Positions 38,713 to 50,632 are shown, counted from the stretch's first letter. The stretch is 64,000 nucleotides of DNA from Rhodospirillales bacterium (GCA_016214125.1 JACRPC010000043.1:1-64000), one strand, 5' to 3'. Made by a program: numbers and translations. Notes: generated from the letters alone by a model not told the origin.

Positions 38713-38783
38713 TTGACAAGCCCCCGCCCTCGCCCTAAATCGCTGGCACTCATGGTCTCCGAGTGCTAACAGCACTCGGAACC
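38713..38783 (+). promoter_or_regulatory. groESL promoter with CIRCE operator
   Basis: TTGACA (38713-38718) and TAAATC (38736-38741) have a 17-bp spacer. Just after lies CTGGCACTC-N9-GAGTGCTAA (38743-38769), a CIRCE inverted repeat for the HrcA repressor with 7 of 9 and 9 of 9 matches in its arms. The right arm also pairs with a third half-site, AGCACTC (38771-38777), to form a perfect 7-bp hairpin. HrcA control of groESL is well known; hrcA is not in the window. Confidence 0.9.
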
Positions 38784-38833
38784 CGGAACGTCTAACACCC
38801 CTTTGTCAAACCAACATGGATGGAGATCGAGCG

Positions 38834-39139
38834 ATGAAGTTCAGACCGCTCCATGATCGAGTGCTGGTCAAGCGCCTCGAGCAGGAGGAAAAGTCGGCCG
38901 GTGGCATCATCATTCCCGACACGGCCAAGGAAAAGCCGCAAGAGGGCGAAGTGGTGGCGATCGGCCCCGGCAGCCGAGGCGAGGATGGCAAGATCCATCC
39001 GCTCGACGTCAAGGCGGGCGACCGCATCCTGTTCGGCAAGTGGTCGGGCACCGAGGTCAAGGTCGATGGCGTCGAGCTGTTGATCATGAAGGAGTCCGAC
39101 ATCATGGGCGTCATCGAGACGTCTGGGAAGAAGAAGTAA
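38834..39139 (+). CDS. groES: Co-chaperonin GroES
   Basis: A 101-residue Gro[26 protein letters not shown] at the start, mobile loop [18 protein letters not shown], and [18 protein letters not shown]. It caps the GroEL chamber. The start at 38834 was chosen because it begins the canonical MKFRPLHD; six residues upstream (MDGDRA) belong to the leader. Confidence 0.98.
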   Translation: MKFRPLHDRVLVKRLEQEEKSAGGIIIPDTAKEKPQEGEVVAIGPGSRGEDGKIHPLDVKAGDRILFGKWSGTEVKVDGVELLIMKESDIMGVIETSGKKK

Positions 39140-40810
<1,671 letters not shown>

Positions 40811-40837
40811 GTCCCGACCCAACCGTTCGACGACCAA

Positions 40838-40870
40838 GGGGCCGTCCCATGGGGCGGCCCCCTTTCTTTG
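40838..40870 (+). terminator. Terminator after groEL
   Basis: 11-bp stem (40838-40848 with 40851-40861, one G-U pair) followed by CCTTTCTTTG, 27 bp after the groEL stop. Confidence 0.85.
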
Positions 40871-40886
40871 TGCTACACTGGCCGCC

Positions 40887-43800
40887 ATGACGCGACGGCG
40901 GCGCATTCTTCTCGTTTTGGCCCTGGCGTTGGCCGGCTTGGCGGCGGCGCTGGCGGTGGCGCCCAATCTCGGGCTGCGCTACGCGCTGCGCCAGGGGCTG
41001 GCGGCCTTGGGCGCCACGCGGATCGAATTGGGCCATGGCGATCTCTCGCTCTTCAACCAGCGTCTGGTGCTCAAGCAGGTGCTGGCGGGCGGGGCCGATG
41101 GCGGCGCCGCCCGTCTGGGCGATCTGGTTCTTTCTTTCACGCTGCGGCCGCTGTTCGATCGCCGCGTCGCCCTGGGCAGTGTGGCGCTGTCGGGCGTGGC
41201 GCTCGATGTGGTGCGCGAGCCCGACGGGCGCTTCACCGTCAAGGGTCTGGTCCTGCCCACCGTGCCGGCCAGCGAGGCGGAAGGGGCGCGCTGGACCTTC
41301 GGTATCGACGACCTCACCCTCACCGACAGCACGCTCACCTTGACCGACGGGCCGCGGCGCCTCGAGGCGCGCATCGATCGCCTGCGCCTCAAGGATCTGC
41401 TCGATTGGCAACCCGATCAGCCGGCCGCCATCGATTTCGCCGGCACGCTGGCGGGCGCCGCCACCACCGCCAAGGGAACGGTGAAGCCGTTCGGCGCCCA
41501 TCTGGCGCTCGATCTGGCGCTGGCCACCGAGGGACTCGATCTGGCGGCGTTGGCGCCCTGGTTGGCAATCGAGGCCGGGCGCGACTATCTGGGCCGCCTT
41601 AGCGCGACCGCCACCCTGGCGCTGGGTGCCGACGCCAAGGGCGGCCTCGTGCTCGATCTGGCGGGGTCGGTGGAAAGCCGGCACGCGCCCCATCTCGACC
41701 GCGCCGCCTGGGTGGGCAAGGCCCATCTTGGGCCCGAAGGGATTCGGGCCTCCGGCCATCTCGATCTCGAACAGGCCAGCCTTCACCAGGGTGAGCGCCG
41801 GATCGTCCTTCGCAGGGCGGCGATCGCCATCGGCGCGCTCGATCTGGCGCTGGGGCCGGTGCCGACCGGCGCCTTCGCCGGCCGTGTCGATCTCGACGAC
41901 CTGCACCTTGCCGATCCGGCGGGCACGCTGCGGCTGGGCACGCTTGCCTGGGAGGGGCGGGTGGAGAAGGCGCGGCCCGGCACGCCCATCCTCCATCAGG
42001 CAAACCTGGCCGCCAGCGGTCTGGTCGCCGAGGCCCAGGGGGCGCTGCTGGCGCTCGATCGGCTGTCGGGTCCGCTGCGTCTGGCCCAGGCGCCCAGCGG
42101 CGCCGTCGAGGCGGGCGGCAGCCTCACGGCCAGCGGCCTGGCGCTCGATCATCCCCAGGCGCGGCTCACGCTGGCCGGGCTCGATCTCGACCTGGCCTCG
42201 GCCAACCTCGATCAAGGAAGACTGGCCGGCGAAGGCAAGCTGGCGGCGCGCGGCCTCGATCTCGCCGGCGCGGACGCCAGCGTGCAAGCCGAGACGCTGT
42301 CCTGGCAGGGCGCGCTTCGGGGCGATCACGCGATCGTTGTCGAAGGCCGGCTCGATCTTGGCCGGGTTCAGGCGGCGCTTGAGCGGCCCCTGGCGCTGGC
42401 CTACGAGCAGAAGGGCGCCGGCTTCGAGGGAATTGTCCGCCTGGGCGGCGATGGCGCGCCCGAGGAGATCGCCGGCAAGGGGCGGCTCAAGGGGGCGGCG
42501 GTCCGGCTGGCCGGCGATCCGCCGGTCGAATTGGCGACGCTCGACGATCTGGCGATCGAGGATGTCCGCTATGGCCCGACGGGCGCCAAGGCCCGCCGGC
42601 TGTGGGGGCGCGATCTCGCCTTTCTGGCACGCGGCGACGATCCCTGGCGGATCGAATTGGGTCGCCTGGCCTTGGCCGATCTGGCGCGCGACCCACAGGG
42701 CGCGCTTTCCCTGGGCGAGGCGCGGCTTAGCGATCTTCGGCTGCGTCTGGTCCGCGATGCGGGCGGTCTGGTCGGCGCCGATTGGCTGCCTCGCGCCCCA
42801 TCCGAGCCCGCCGATGCGCCTACGCCAGCCCTGGCGATCGGGCGGCTGGTGGTCGAGGGCAAGAGCGCGCTCGACTTCGCCGACACCGTGCCCGAGGAGG
42901 ATGTCGAGCTTACCCTTAGCGATCTGGCGCTCGAAGCGAGCGGCCTTTCCACCGACCCCAAGGCGGCCCCGGCGCAGATCCGCCTGTCCGGCCGGCCGGG
43001 CGAGTTCGGCCGCCTCGATCTCGATCTCACCCTCCAGCCTTTCGCCCAGCCGCGCCGGGCGGCGATCCAGGGCCGCGTCAAGGGGCTCGATCTGCCCGGC
43101 CTTTCCGGCTATGTCGGTCCGGCCCTGGGGGTGGCGGTGAAGACCGGTCGCCTCGATGCCGATCTCAAGGGCAGCCTCACGGGCGAGGCGATCGAGGGCA
43201 CCGCCGGCTTCGCCGCCGCCAATCTGTTCCTGGAAGAGTTGGAGGCCAAGAACAGCCGGCTGGCCAAAGCCAGCGGCCTGCCGCTCGACATGGCGCTCAA
43301 TTTGTTGCGCGACGGCGAGGACCGCATCGCGCTTAGCGTGCCCTTCGCCGGCAGCCTCGACGATCCGCAATTCGATTTGGGCGAGGCGATTGGCCAGGCG
43401 ATGGGCGGGGCGCTGCGCAAGACGGCGCTGGCGACCTTGAAGCTGGCGATTCCGCTTTGGGGTCTGGTCGATCTGGCCGGCGAGGCGATCGAGGAAGCCC
43501 AATTCGGCTTGAAGCCCCTCGAATTCGCGCCGGGCGAAACGACTCTTTCCGACGCGCAGCGGGCTTCGCTCGATCAGTTGGCCGCGCTCTTGGCCGAACG
43601 GCCGGGCGTACGGCTCGATCTGTGCGGCGTCGCGCTGGAAAGCGAATGGCCGATCGTTCTGGCGGCGCGCCAGCGGCGCGAGGCCGAGGCCCGTTCGCTG
43701 ATGGCGGGCGCGGTGGCGGCGCTGCGCAAGATGGCGGCGCCCGAAAGCGCCACGCCGCCGCCCGACGAGGAAAGCTTACGCGATCTGGCGGCCGAGCGGG

Positions 43801-43922
43801 CGCGGGTCGCCAAGCGCCATCTGGTGCAGGCGGGCCGGATCGATCCCTCCCGTCTGTTCGAATGCCATCCCAAGATTGAAAGCGAGCCCGGCGCCGGGCC
43901 GCGCCTGGACATCAAGCTCTGA
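40887..43922 (+). CDS. Large AsmA-like/DUF748 domain membrane-anchored protein
   Basis: A 1011-residue protein with one N-terminal membrane helix (ILLVLALALAGLAAALAVAPNLG) and then a very long periplasmic part. Repeated beta-strand blocks (for example LRLKDLLDWQPDQPAAIDFAG and ARLTLAGLDLDLASANLDQG) fit the AsmA/TamB-like repeating beta-groove fold in which lipids move. The last 150 residues resemble a peptidoglycan-binding OmpA-like domain (LEFAPGETTLSDAQRASLDQLAALL). DUF748 members share this layout. It probably bridges inner membrane to the outer layers and may help lipid transport. It lies 76 bp downstream of groEL, after the terminator. Confidence 0.8.
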   Translation: MTRRRRILLVLALALAGLAAALAVAPNLGLRYALRQGLAALGATRIELGHGDLSLFNQRLVLKQVLAGGADGGAARLGDLVLSFTLRPLFDRRVALGSVALSGVALDVVREPDGRFTVKGLVLPTVPASEAEGARWTFGIDDLTLTDSTLTLTDGPRRLEARIDRLRLKDLLDWQPDQPAAIDFAGTLAGAATTAKGTVKPFGAHLALDLALATEGLDLAALAPWLAIEAGRDYLGRLSATATLALGADAKGGLVLDLAGSVESRHAPHLDRAAWVGKAHLGPEGIRASGHLDLEQASLHQGERRIVLRRAAIAIGALDLALGPVPTGAFAGRVDLDDLHLADPAGTLRLGTLAWEGRVEKARPGTPILHQANLAASGLVAEAQGALLALDRLSGPLRLAQAPSGAVEAGGSLTASGLALDHPQARLTLAGLDLDLASANLDQGRLAGEGKLAARGLDLAGADASVQAETLSWQGALRGDHAIVVEGRLDLGRVQAALERPLALAYEQKGAGFEGIVRLGGDGAPEEIAGKGRLKGAAVRLAGDPPVELATLDDLAIEDVRYGPTGAKARRLWGRDLAFLARGDDPWRIELGRLALADLARDPQGALSLGEARLSDLRLRLVRDAGGLVGADWLPRAPSEPADAPTPALAIGRLVVEGKSALDFADTVPEEDVELTLSDLALEASGLSTDPKAAPAQIRLSGRPGEFGRLDLDLTLQPFAQPRRAAIQGRVKGLDLPGLSGYVGPALGVAVKTGRLDADLKGSLTGEAIEGTAGFAAANLFLEELEAKNSRLAKASGLPLDMALNLLRDGEDRIALSVPFAGSLDDPQFDLGEAIGQAMGGALRKTALATLKLAIPLWGLVDLAGEAIEEAQFGLKPLEFAPGETTLSDAQRASLDQLAALLAERPGVRLDLCGVALESEWPIVLAARQRREAEARSLMAGAVAALRKMAAPESATPPPDEESLRDLAAERARVAKRHLVQAGRIDPSRLFECHPKIESEPGAGPRLDIKL

Positions 43923-43970
43923 CCGTCGTCGGCGCGTGTCTGGGCGTTTGGCCCGGGCGTTGGGAGCGTG

Positions 43971-44034
43971 AACACCACCAAGACACAAAGACACGAAGAT
44001 GACCAATCCTTGGTGTCTTGGTGCCTTGGTGGTT
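43971..44034. repeat. Dispersed palindromic repeat, copy 2
   Basis: Left arm built of CACCACCAAGACAC-type units, right arm TTGGTGTCTTGGTGCCTTGG plus TGGTT. It sits between the convergent AsmA-like and universal-stress genes. The arms are close in sequence to copies at 8257 and 46541. Confidence 0.75.
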
Positions 44035-44091
44035 CCGCGATCTCAACAAATCGTCGGCCGGACGGCCCCGCCGGCGATTGAGGCTAATTAA

Positions 44092-44979
44092 TCAGTGTCC
44101 CATCAGCACCGGGATCTCGGCCATCTCCAGAACCTCGCGGGTGGCGCGGCCAAGATAGACCTCGCGCCAGCGATGCAGGCTCCAGCGCCGGTGGCGGTGC
44201 GCGCCCATCACCAGCAGATCGGCCTTCTCCTCGGCCGCCGCCGCCAACAGGCGCTTGCCGCCCAGATGCTTCGAGCCCATATGGCCGATGATGCGGTGCT
44301 GGGGCTTGATGCCGTGCCGCTCCAGATAGCCCACCAAATCCTCGACCACGCTCACGGGCGTGTGGTGGCTTTCGGCGGTCAGGATGACCACGCGTTCGGC
44401 GAAGGGGAACAGGTTGGTGGCGCCGCCCAGGGCACGGGCGCATTCCGGGCTGCCGTTCCAGGCGATGGCGATGGTGCGGGCGAAGCTGGCGGGCGGGCGG
44501 TGTGGCACCACCAGGGTCGGGCGGCCGCTTTCGAACAGGGCGTCGATGGTCAGGCTGTGCAGCAGGTCCTTGGGATTGCTGGGATGGCCGACGATCACCA
44601 GATCGTGGACCCGCGCCAGCCTAGGAAAAACGCTGTGCTTCTTGCCCACCTTTTCGACGAAGCGGGCGGCCAGCCTTCCCTGGGTGGCGGCGCCGTTCTC
44701 GACCACCGGTACGCCATGCTTGGCGCAGATTTCGGCAAAGATGGCGCGCGCCGCGCGGGCGCGCTCTTCGGCCAGGCCGGCATGGCCATGGGCGAATTTC
44801 TCGACCATGGAGCCGCTCATCGAGTCGCCCATAGCCGGGGCCTCGGTGAGCGAATCGGGGCGGACATGCAGCACGTCGAGCGACACCGAAAGCTTGGCCG
44901 CCACGGTCAGCGCCGCCTCCAGGGTGGCGTGGCTGGCCTCGGTTCCGTCCAGGGAAACCAGGATGCTTTTGATGGTCAT
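44092..44979 (-). CDS. Tandem universal stress protein (UspA)
   Basis: A 295-residue protein made of two Usp domains: the first starts MTIKSILVSLDGTEASHATLEAAL, the second around residue 165 with SFARTIAIAWNGSPECARAL, and the ATP-loop motif GAHRHRRWSLHRWREVYLGRAT near the end. Two-domain Usps bind adenine nucleotides and act in stress survival. It is divergent from the OFA transporter gene, with 86 bp between starts. The ATG at 44979 is preferred over one five codons upstream. Confidence 0.92.
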   Translation of the reverse strand: MTIKSILVSLDGTEASHATLEAALTVAAKLSVSLDVLHVRPDSLTEAPAMGDSMSGSMVEKFAHGHAGLAEERARAARAIFAEICAKHGVPVVENGAATQGRLAARFVEKVGKKHSVFPRLARVHDLVIVGHPSNPKDLLHSLTIDALFESGRPTLVVPHRPPASFARTIAIAWNGSPECARALGGATNLFPFAERVVILTAESHHTPVSVVEDLVGYLERHGIKPQHRIIGHMGSKHLGGKRLLAAAAEEKADLLVMGAHRHRRWSLHRWREVYLGRATREVLEMAEIPVLMGH

Positions 44980-45065
44980 GGCCCGTCCGTCCAAAAAAGA
45001 TATCCCTTTTTATGTTGCGGGAATGCCCGTGTAAAGCTATCCGTTCAGGGGTAGACGAGGGGACC

Positions 45066-46337
45066 ATGCCGGACAGCAAGATCATCGACCGCCGCTTGGT
45101 GGTTCTGGGCGCCATCCTGATCCAGCTTTGCCTGGGTGCCATTTACGCCTGGTCGGTGTTCACACCCGCCTTGAAAACCGCCGGCTGGTCGAAGCTCGAC
45201 ACCCAGCTGGTCTTCTCGGTCGGGCTGGCCGTCTTCGCCCTGGTGATGGTCTGGGCGGGGCGGAAAATGCCCATCTGGGGCCCGCGCAAGCTGGCGCTGC
45301 GGGGCGGGCTGATCCTGGGGGCGGGCTACATCCTGGCCGGGCTGGCCGGCGGCACCCATTTCTGGGCGCTGGTGCTGGGCATCGGAGTGATCGGCGGCGC
45401 CGGCATCGGGCTGGCCTATGTGGTGCCGATCGCGGTCGGCATGCGCTGGTTCCCCGACAAGAAGGGCCTGATCACCGGCCTGGCGGTGGCCGGCTTCGGC
45501 TTTGGCGCCATGGGCTGGGTGAAGATCGCCGACAGTTGGGGCCAGTTGATCGCCCGCATCGGGCTGGCCAACACCTTCATCGTCTATGGGGTGGCCTTTG
45601 CCCTTTTGGTGGTGCTGGGCAGCCTGTGGATGGTCTTTCCGCCCGGCGGCTGGACGCCCGCCGGCTTCCAAGCCCCCAAGCCGGCCGGAGGTGCTCCGGC
45701 GCCGGCCGCCACCGCCGCTCCGCCGGCCGGGCGCGATTTCACGCCCGCCGAGATGCTGGCGACGGTGCAATTCTATCTCATCTTCGCCACCTTCGCGGTC
45801 TGCGCCGCCGCCGGGCTGATGGCGATCGGGCTGATGAAGCTCTATCCGATGGAAGCGCTGCAGAAGGCCGGCTATTCGGCCGCCGAGGCCAGCGCCATTG
45901 CCGGCACCGCGATGGCGGTCTGTTTCAGCCTGGCCAACGGCATCGGCCGCATCGCCTGGGGATCTTTAAGCGACAAATTGGGGCGCCGGCGCTCGATCCT
46001 CATCATGGCGGCCAGCCAGGGCGTGCTGTTCCTGGCCTTCACCGGCATGGCCGGCAACGAATGGCTGCTCTATCTGGGCGCCATCCTGATCGGCTTCAAT
46101 TTCGGCGGCAATTTCGCCCTCTTCCCCACCATCACCGCCGACACCTTCGGCGCCACCTCGGTGGGCCAGAACTACCCCTACATCTTTCTGTCGTACGGTG
46201 TGGGCGGGATTTTGGGGCCGATCCTGGGCGGGCTGTTGGGCGACATGGGCAATTTCCCCCTGGCCTTCACGGTCTGCGGCTTCGCCTGCTTCGCCGGCGC
46301 GCTGTGCACGGCGTTGATCCGCCCGCCCAAGGGGTAG
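45066..46337 (+). CDS. OFA-family MFS transporter (oxalate/formate antiporter-like)
   Basis: A 423-residue, 12-helix permease of the OFA subgroup: LGAIYAWSVFTPALKT after the first helix, GAGIGLAYVVPIAVGMRWFP in the fourth, and NGIGRIAWGSLSDKLGRRRS in the eighth-ninth loop. Members exchange small organic acids such as oxalate and formate. The exact acid cannot be predicted. The ATG at 45066 follows a GAGGGG ribosome site. Confidence 0.9.
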   Translation: MPDSKIIDRRLVVLGAILIQLCLGAIYAWSVFTPALKTAGWSKLDTQLVFSVGLAVFALVMVWAGRKMPIWGPRKLALRGGLILGAGYILAGLAGGTHFWALVLGIGVIGGAGIGLAYVVPIAVGMRWFPDKKGLITGLAVAGFGFGAMGWVKIADSWGQLIARIGLANTFIVYGVAFALLVVLGSLWMVFPPGGWTPAGFQAPKPAGGAPAPAATAAPPAGRDFTPAEMLATVQFYLIFATFAVCAAAGLMAIGLMKLYPMEALQKAGYSAAEASAIAGTAMAVCFSLANGIGRIAWGSLSDKLGRRRSILIMAASQGVLFLAFTGMAGNEWLLYLGAILIGFNFGGNFALFPTITADTFGATSVGQNYPYIFLSYGVGGILGPILGGLLGDMGNFPLAFTVCGFACFAGALCTALIRPPKG

Positions 46338-46351
46338 GGGGCGGCGGGGGC

Positions 46352-46534
46352 ATGACCCTTCGAGCGATCAAGACCCGTAAGGATCACAAGATGGCCCTGG
46401 CGCGGATCGATGCCCTGATGGCGGCCGAGGCCGGCACGCCCGAAGCGGCCGAGCTTGAAGCGCTGGCGATTCGGGTCGAGCGTTACGAACAAGGCGCCTT
46501 TCCGATCGATCCCCCGATCCGCGACGGCGCGTGA
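46352..46534 (+). pseudogene. Truncated HigA-like antitoxin
   Basis: A 60-residue open frame, MTLRAIKTRKDHKMALARI, with a conserved block GTPEAAELEALAIRVERYEQ and the DPP sequence. This equals the N-terminal part of HigA antitoxins, which normally continue with a helix-turn-helix domain after the DPPDPIEAI-type segment. Here translation ends at PPIRDGA, just before the DNA-binding domain, so it is probably a remnant. No toxin partner lies upstream or downstream. It begins 14 bp after the OFA gene, and copy 3 of the dispersed repeat starts 7 bp after its stop. Confidence 0.6.
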
Positions 46535-46540
46535 ACGGAC

Positions 46541-46591
46541 AACCAAGTCATCAAGAGCCCGCGATCTTCGTGTCTTGGTGTCTTGGTGGTT
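46541..46591. repeat. Dispersed palindromic repeat, copy 3
   Basis: Right arm CTTCGTGTCTTGGTGTCTTGG plus TGGTT is well kept; the left arm (AACCAAGTCATCAAG) is degenerate. It is close to copies 1 and 2 and lies at the truncated antitoxin's end, between convergent genes. Confidence 0.7.
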
Positions 46592-47105
46592 CAACCTTCT
46601 CCCACCATCATCGACGCCGGCCCGGGCCGCCATGGCCCCAACACCTCGGCACCCTCGCGCCTCGTCCAATGTTTTCTTTATATTCATCAAATATCTATAA
46701 AAAGTTCTTGACAGCCTCGCCGTCTTCGGGCAGCCTGTCCAGGCTCCATCTTTCTGCGCGGTCGGCCGGTGGTGGGGCGGCGTTGCGAACGATTCTCGGA
46801 ATCACCGAAATCCGCTTTGCCGTTCAAGGCGCTACCACAAAAAATGCTAAAGAAATGGTTCGAAAACGGGGGTGAATCGAGAAAGTTCAACGACTTAATT
46901 GAGTCAAAGCGGCGCAAAACGGGTCATGATCGGCAATCGATCGGTGCCAATCGGGCGCAGATCGGCGCAAATCGGGCCACGAGTGGAACCGGTCGGATTG
47001 GCTGGGCCGGCGGGGCGGCGAGCGGGGCGGCGATCGGGGCGGCGAGGAAGGCGGGCTTTCGGCCCGTCCGAACCCTTCGACCCCACCGGTTCTATCCCAC
47101 CCCTT
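46592..47105. other. Gene-free interval
   Basis: About 510 bp with no convincing gene. Visible in it are an AT-rich stretch (about 46672-46716, ending in TTCTTGACA) and a 14-bp near-palindrome GACTTAATTGAGTC (46892-46905). A G/C-rich run with repeated GGGGCGGCGA-type words (about 46990-47050) follows. ORFs here lack family likeness and ribosome sites. Confidence 0.5.
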
Positions 47106-47465
47106 CTACCCCACCGGCAGGGGGCCGGATTGGTGATGCACCATCTTCCAGATCTTGCCCTCGCGCACGAAGAGGTTGCTGGCCACCAGCGCCTGGCCCT
47201 CGACATGCTCGTGACAAACGACCATGCCGGTCTCGCCCCAGATCACCGCCTGGGCGTTGTCGAAGGTGATGGGCGGCTGCGGGCCCGACAGGATGGCCCG
47301 CCATGTGGCCATCACCATCTCGCGGCCCACCAGCAGGTCCCAGCCGGGATGGATGCAGGCGATGGCGGCGTTGCGCGACCACACCTCGTCCATCGCCTCC
47401 AGGTCGCGGCGCGCGAAGGCGGCGTAGAAGGCTTCGTTGGCGAACAGAAGGGCGGCTTCACTCAT
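47106..47465 (-). CDS. SnoaL/NTF2-like protein
   Basis: A 119-residue alpha+beta cone-fold protein (ANEAFYAAFARRDLEAMDEVWS, then HPGWDLLVGREMVMATWRAIL), the usual SnoaL-like/nuclear transport factor 2 pattern. Many bind a small ligand or act as simple isomerases. It is 20 bp after dsrE on the same strand, so likely the last gene of the cysK operon. No specific activity can be given. Confidence 0.8.
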   Translation of the reverse strand: MSEAALLFANEAFYAAFARRDLEAMDEVWSRNAAIACIHPGWDLLVGREMVMATWRAILSGPQPPITFDNAQAVIWGETGMVVCHEHVEGQALVASNLFVREGKIWKMVHHQSGPLPVG

Positions 47466-47485
47466 GGCGAACGTCCTTTGGCAGC

Positions 47486-47926
47486 TCAGATGAACAGCAT
47501 GGCGCCGTCCTTCGAGGCCTCGGCCAGGAAGGTGACGACGCCGCCGCTCTGGATCGGGATGTCGGCGCGCAAGGGCTTGGCCTCCAGCCCCATCGCCTTC
47601 AGGCCCATCTCGCAGACCATGAAGGTGGCGCCCAGGGCCAGGGTGGCGTCCAGAAGTTCGGCGAAGGTCGCCACGCCCTTTTCGGCGAAGCCGGCCTCCA
47701 GGCTTTGCGGGCTGGCGCCCGGTGTCTCGGTCGTCAGGCGGGTCCAGCCGTCGGGGGCCAGCAGGGCCTGGCTGGCCGCCATGGTGAAGAACAAGGTGAC
47801 GGCGCGGTTCGAGGCCAAGGCGCCGGCCGCCAGCACCAGCGCGTAATGGACGCGCTCGAAGGCGCCCGAGAAGACGATGATCGACAGCCGGTCGGGGCCG
47901 GTGCTGGCCTTAGCCGTTGCAGTCAT
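47486..47926 (-). CDS. DsrE-family sulfurtransferase-like protein
   Basis: A 146-residue DsrE/DsrE2-type protein: LSIIVFSGAFERVHYALVLAAGAL at the start, then TMAASQALLAPDGW, and a conserved cysteine Cys105 in ATFMVCEMGLKAMGL. Such cysteines carry persulfide sulfur in trafficking. The ATG at 47926 was chosen to overlap moeB by 17 bp. Together with cysK and moeB it suggests sulfur mobilisation. Confidence 0.82.
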   Translation of the reverse strand: MTATAKASTGPDRLSIIVFSGAFERVHYALVLAAGALASNRAVTLFFTMAASQALLAPDGWTRLTTETPGASPQSLEAGFAEKGVATFAELLDATLALGATFMVCEMGLKAMGLEAKPLRADIPIQSGGVVTFLAEASKDGAMLFI

Positions 47927-48715
47927 GGCCGCTGTAATCCCCGCCAAGGTCGCGGATGCTGGGCTTGGCGCCGCAGAGCGGGCAGCCGGGATCGGGCTTC
48001 ACCTTCACCTTGCGCATGTCGGTCGCCAGGGCATCGTAAAGGACCAGTTGACCCATCAGGCTGTCGCCGATGCCCAAGAGCTCTTTCACCACCTCGGTCG
48101 CCTGCATGGCGCCCAGGATGCCGGCGATGGCGCCCAGCACCCCGGCCTGTGCGCAGCTTGGCACGAAATCGGGCGGCGGCGGCTCGCGGAACAGGCAGCG
48201 GTAACAGGGGCCGCCCTGGTGCGGCTTGTAGGTGGCGAGCTGGCCGTCGAAGCGCAGGATGGCCGCCGAGACGAGCGTGCGCTTGGCGAAGTAGCAGGCG
48301 TCGTTGACCAGGAAGCGGGTGGCGAAATTGTCCGAGCCGTCGGCCACCAGATCGTAGCGGCCGAAAAGCTCGAGCGCGTTCGAGGGGTCGAGACGCCTTC
48401 GATGCGCCTCGACCGTCACCTCGGGGTTGATGCGGCGCAGCGTCGCCTGGGCGCTGGTCACCTTGGCGAGGCCGATCGAATCGGTGTCGTGCAGGATTTG
48501 CCTTTGCAGGTTGGACAGATCGATGACGTCGTCGTCGATCACGCCCAGCCGACCCACCCCGGCGGCGGCCAGGTAAAGCAGCAGCGGCGAGCCCAGCCCG
48601 CCGGCGCCCACCACCAGCACGCTCGATTGCAAAAGGCGCGCCTGACCGGTGCCGCCCACCTCCTTCAAGATGATGTGGCGGGCGTAGCGCCGCACCTGGT
48701 CTTCGCTGAAGTCCA

Positions 48716-48716
<1 letters not shown>
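47910..48716 (-). CDS. moeB: MoeB/ThiF-family adenylyltransferase
   Basis: A 268-residue E1-like protein: VVGAGGLGSPLLLYLAAAGVG nucleotide loop, DDVIDLSNLQRQILH, ADGSDNFATRFLVND, the zinc-binding pairs Cys171/Cys174 and Cys245/Cys248, and the conserved Cys188 (PSCAQAGVLG). It adenylates the C-terminal glycine of a sulfur carrier such as MoaD or ThiS. No carrier gene is adjacent. Its start overlaps the cysK stop (ATGA). The long ORF to 49544 is read-through in a wrong frame. Confidence 0.9.
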
Positions 48717-49678
<962 letters not shown>

Positions 49679-49704
49679 GATCGGGCGCTCCCTTGGCGTT
49701 CGTG

Positions 49705-50160
49705 TTAGATGGCGAAGTCGAGTTTGTTGGTGGCCTCGCTGGCGATGCCGTCGCGATAGGCCGTCATGCACAAATCGTCGATGGTGATCGAATCGAGCCT
49801 TGCCATGATCTCGTCTTGCTGGCGGCTCCACATCGGGCGGATGACCTGCTTGCCCAGCTCCGAGGCCGGGATGTCGCGGTAGGGGTCCTCGGCGGTTTCC
49901 AGGGCGCCGACGACGCGGACGATCTCGCCCACCGAAATGCGCCGGCGCTCGCGCGCCAGGCGGTAGCCGCCTCGGGGGCCGCGCACCCCCGAGAGGATGC
50001 CGCTGCGCACCAACTGCTGGAGTGTCTGTTCGAGATAGCGCCGGGGAATACCCTGGCGGCGCGTGATCTCGCGGCTCTGCACCGGCTCGCCGCCGGCGTG
50101 GTAGGCGATGTCGAGCACCGCCTCGATGGCGAACAGCATCTTTTTCGACGGCCGCAGCAT
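49705..50160 (-). CDS. Rrf2-family transcriptional regulator (CymR/IscR-like)
   Basis: A 151-residue winged-helix protein: [20 protein letters not shown], then [19 protein letters not shown] and the wing [13 protein letters not shown]. IscR-type proteins bind a [2Fe-2S] cluster through three clustered cysteines; this protein has only one Cys (131), so it is unlikely to be an Fe-S sensor. Position next to cysK favours a CymR-type role in cysteine/sulfur control. It lies 28 bp after dut. Confidence 0.88.
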   Translation of the reverse strand: MLRPSKKMLFAIEAVLDIAYHAGGEPVQSREITRRQGIPRRYLEQTLQQLVRSGILSGVRGPRGGYRLARERRRISVGEIVRVVGALETAEDPYRDIPASELGKQVIRPMWSRQQDEIMARLDSITIDDLCMTAYRDGIASEATNKLDFAI

Positions 50161-50188
50161 GGTCTCGTTCTCCCGTCTTTCCTCGTCG

Positions 50189-50632
50189 TCACACGCCGGT
50201 CGAGCCGAAGCCGCCGGCGCCCCGCGCCGTATCGGAGAGGCTGGCGCTCTCCTGCCAAGCCACTCGGGTGACCGGCGCCACCACCATCTGGGCGATGCGC
50301 AGGCCGCGCGTCACCGTGAAGGGCTCCTGGCCCAGATTGATCAGCGCCACCCGCACCTCGCCCCGGTAATCGGCGTCGATGGTGCCGGGGCTGTTCAAGA
50401 CCGTCAGCCCATGCTTGACCGCCAAGCCCGAGCGCGGGCGCACTTGGGCCTCGAAGCCCTCGGGCAGGGCGAGCGCGATGCCGGTGGGGATGAGGGCGCG
50501 TCCGCCGGGCAAAATCACCTGATCGGCCTGGACGGCGGCGATCAGATCGACCCCGGCGGCGTGCGCCGTGGCGTAGGCAGGCAGGTCGAGCCCCTGGCCG
50601 TGATCGAGACGCTGGATCGCCACCGCGATCAT
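50189..50632 (-). CDS. dut: dUTP diphosphatase
   Basis: A 147-residue trimeric dUTPase with the five motifs: [31 protein letters not shown], and the C-terminal [10 protein letters not shown] flap. It cleaves dUTP to dUMP, keeping uracil out of DNA. It overlaps coaBC by 4 bp. Confidence 0.97.
   Translation of the reverse strand: MIAVAIQRLDHGQGLDLPAYATAHAAGVDLIAAVQADQVILPGGRALIPTGIALALPEGFEAQVRPRSGLAVKHGLTVLNSPGTIDADYRGEVRVALINLGQEPFTVTRGLRIAQMVVAPVTRVAWQESASLSDTARGAGGFGSTGV

Noticed and set aside
46531-46875. 114-residue plus-strand frame
   Set aside because: It runs through the dispersed repeat and a gene-free gap, has no ribosome site and no family pattern.
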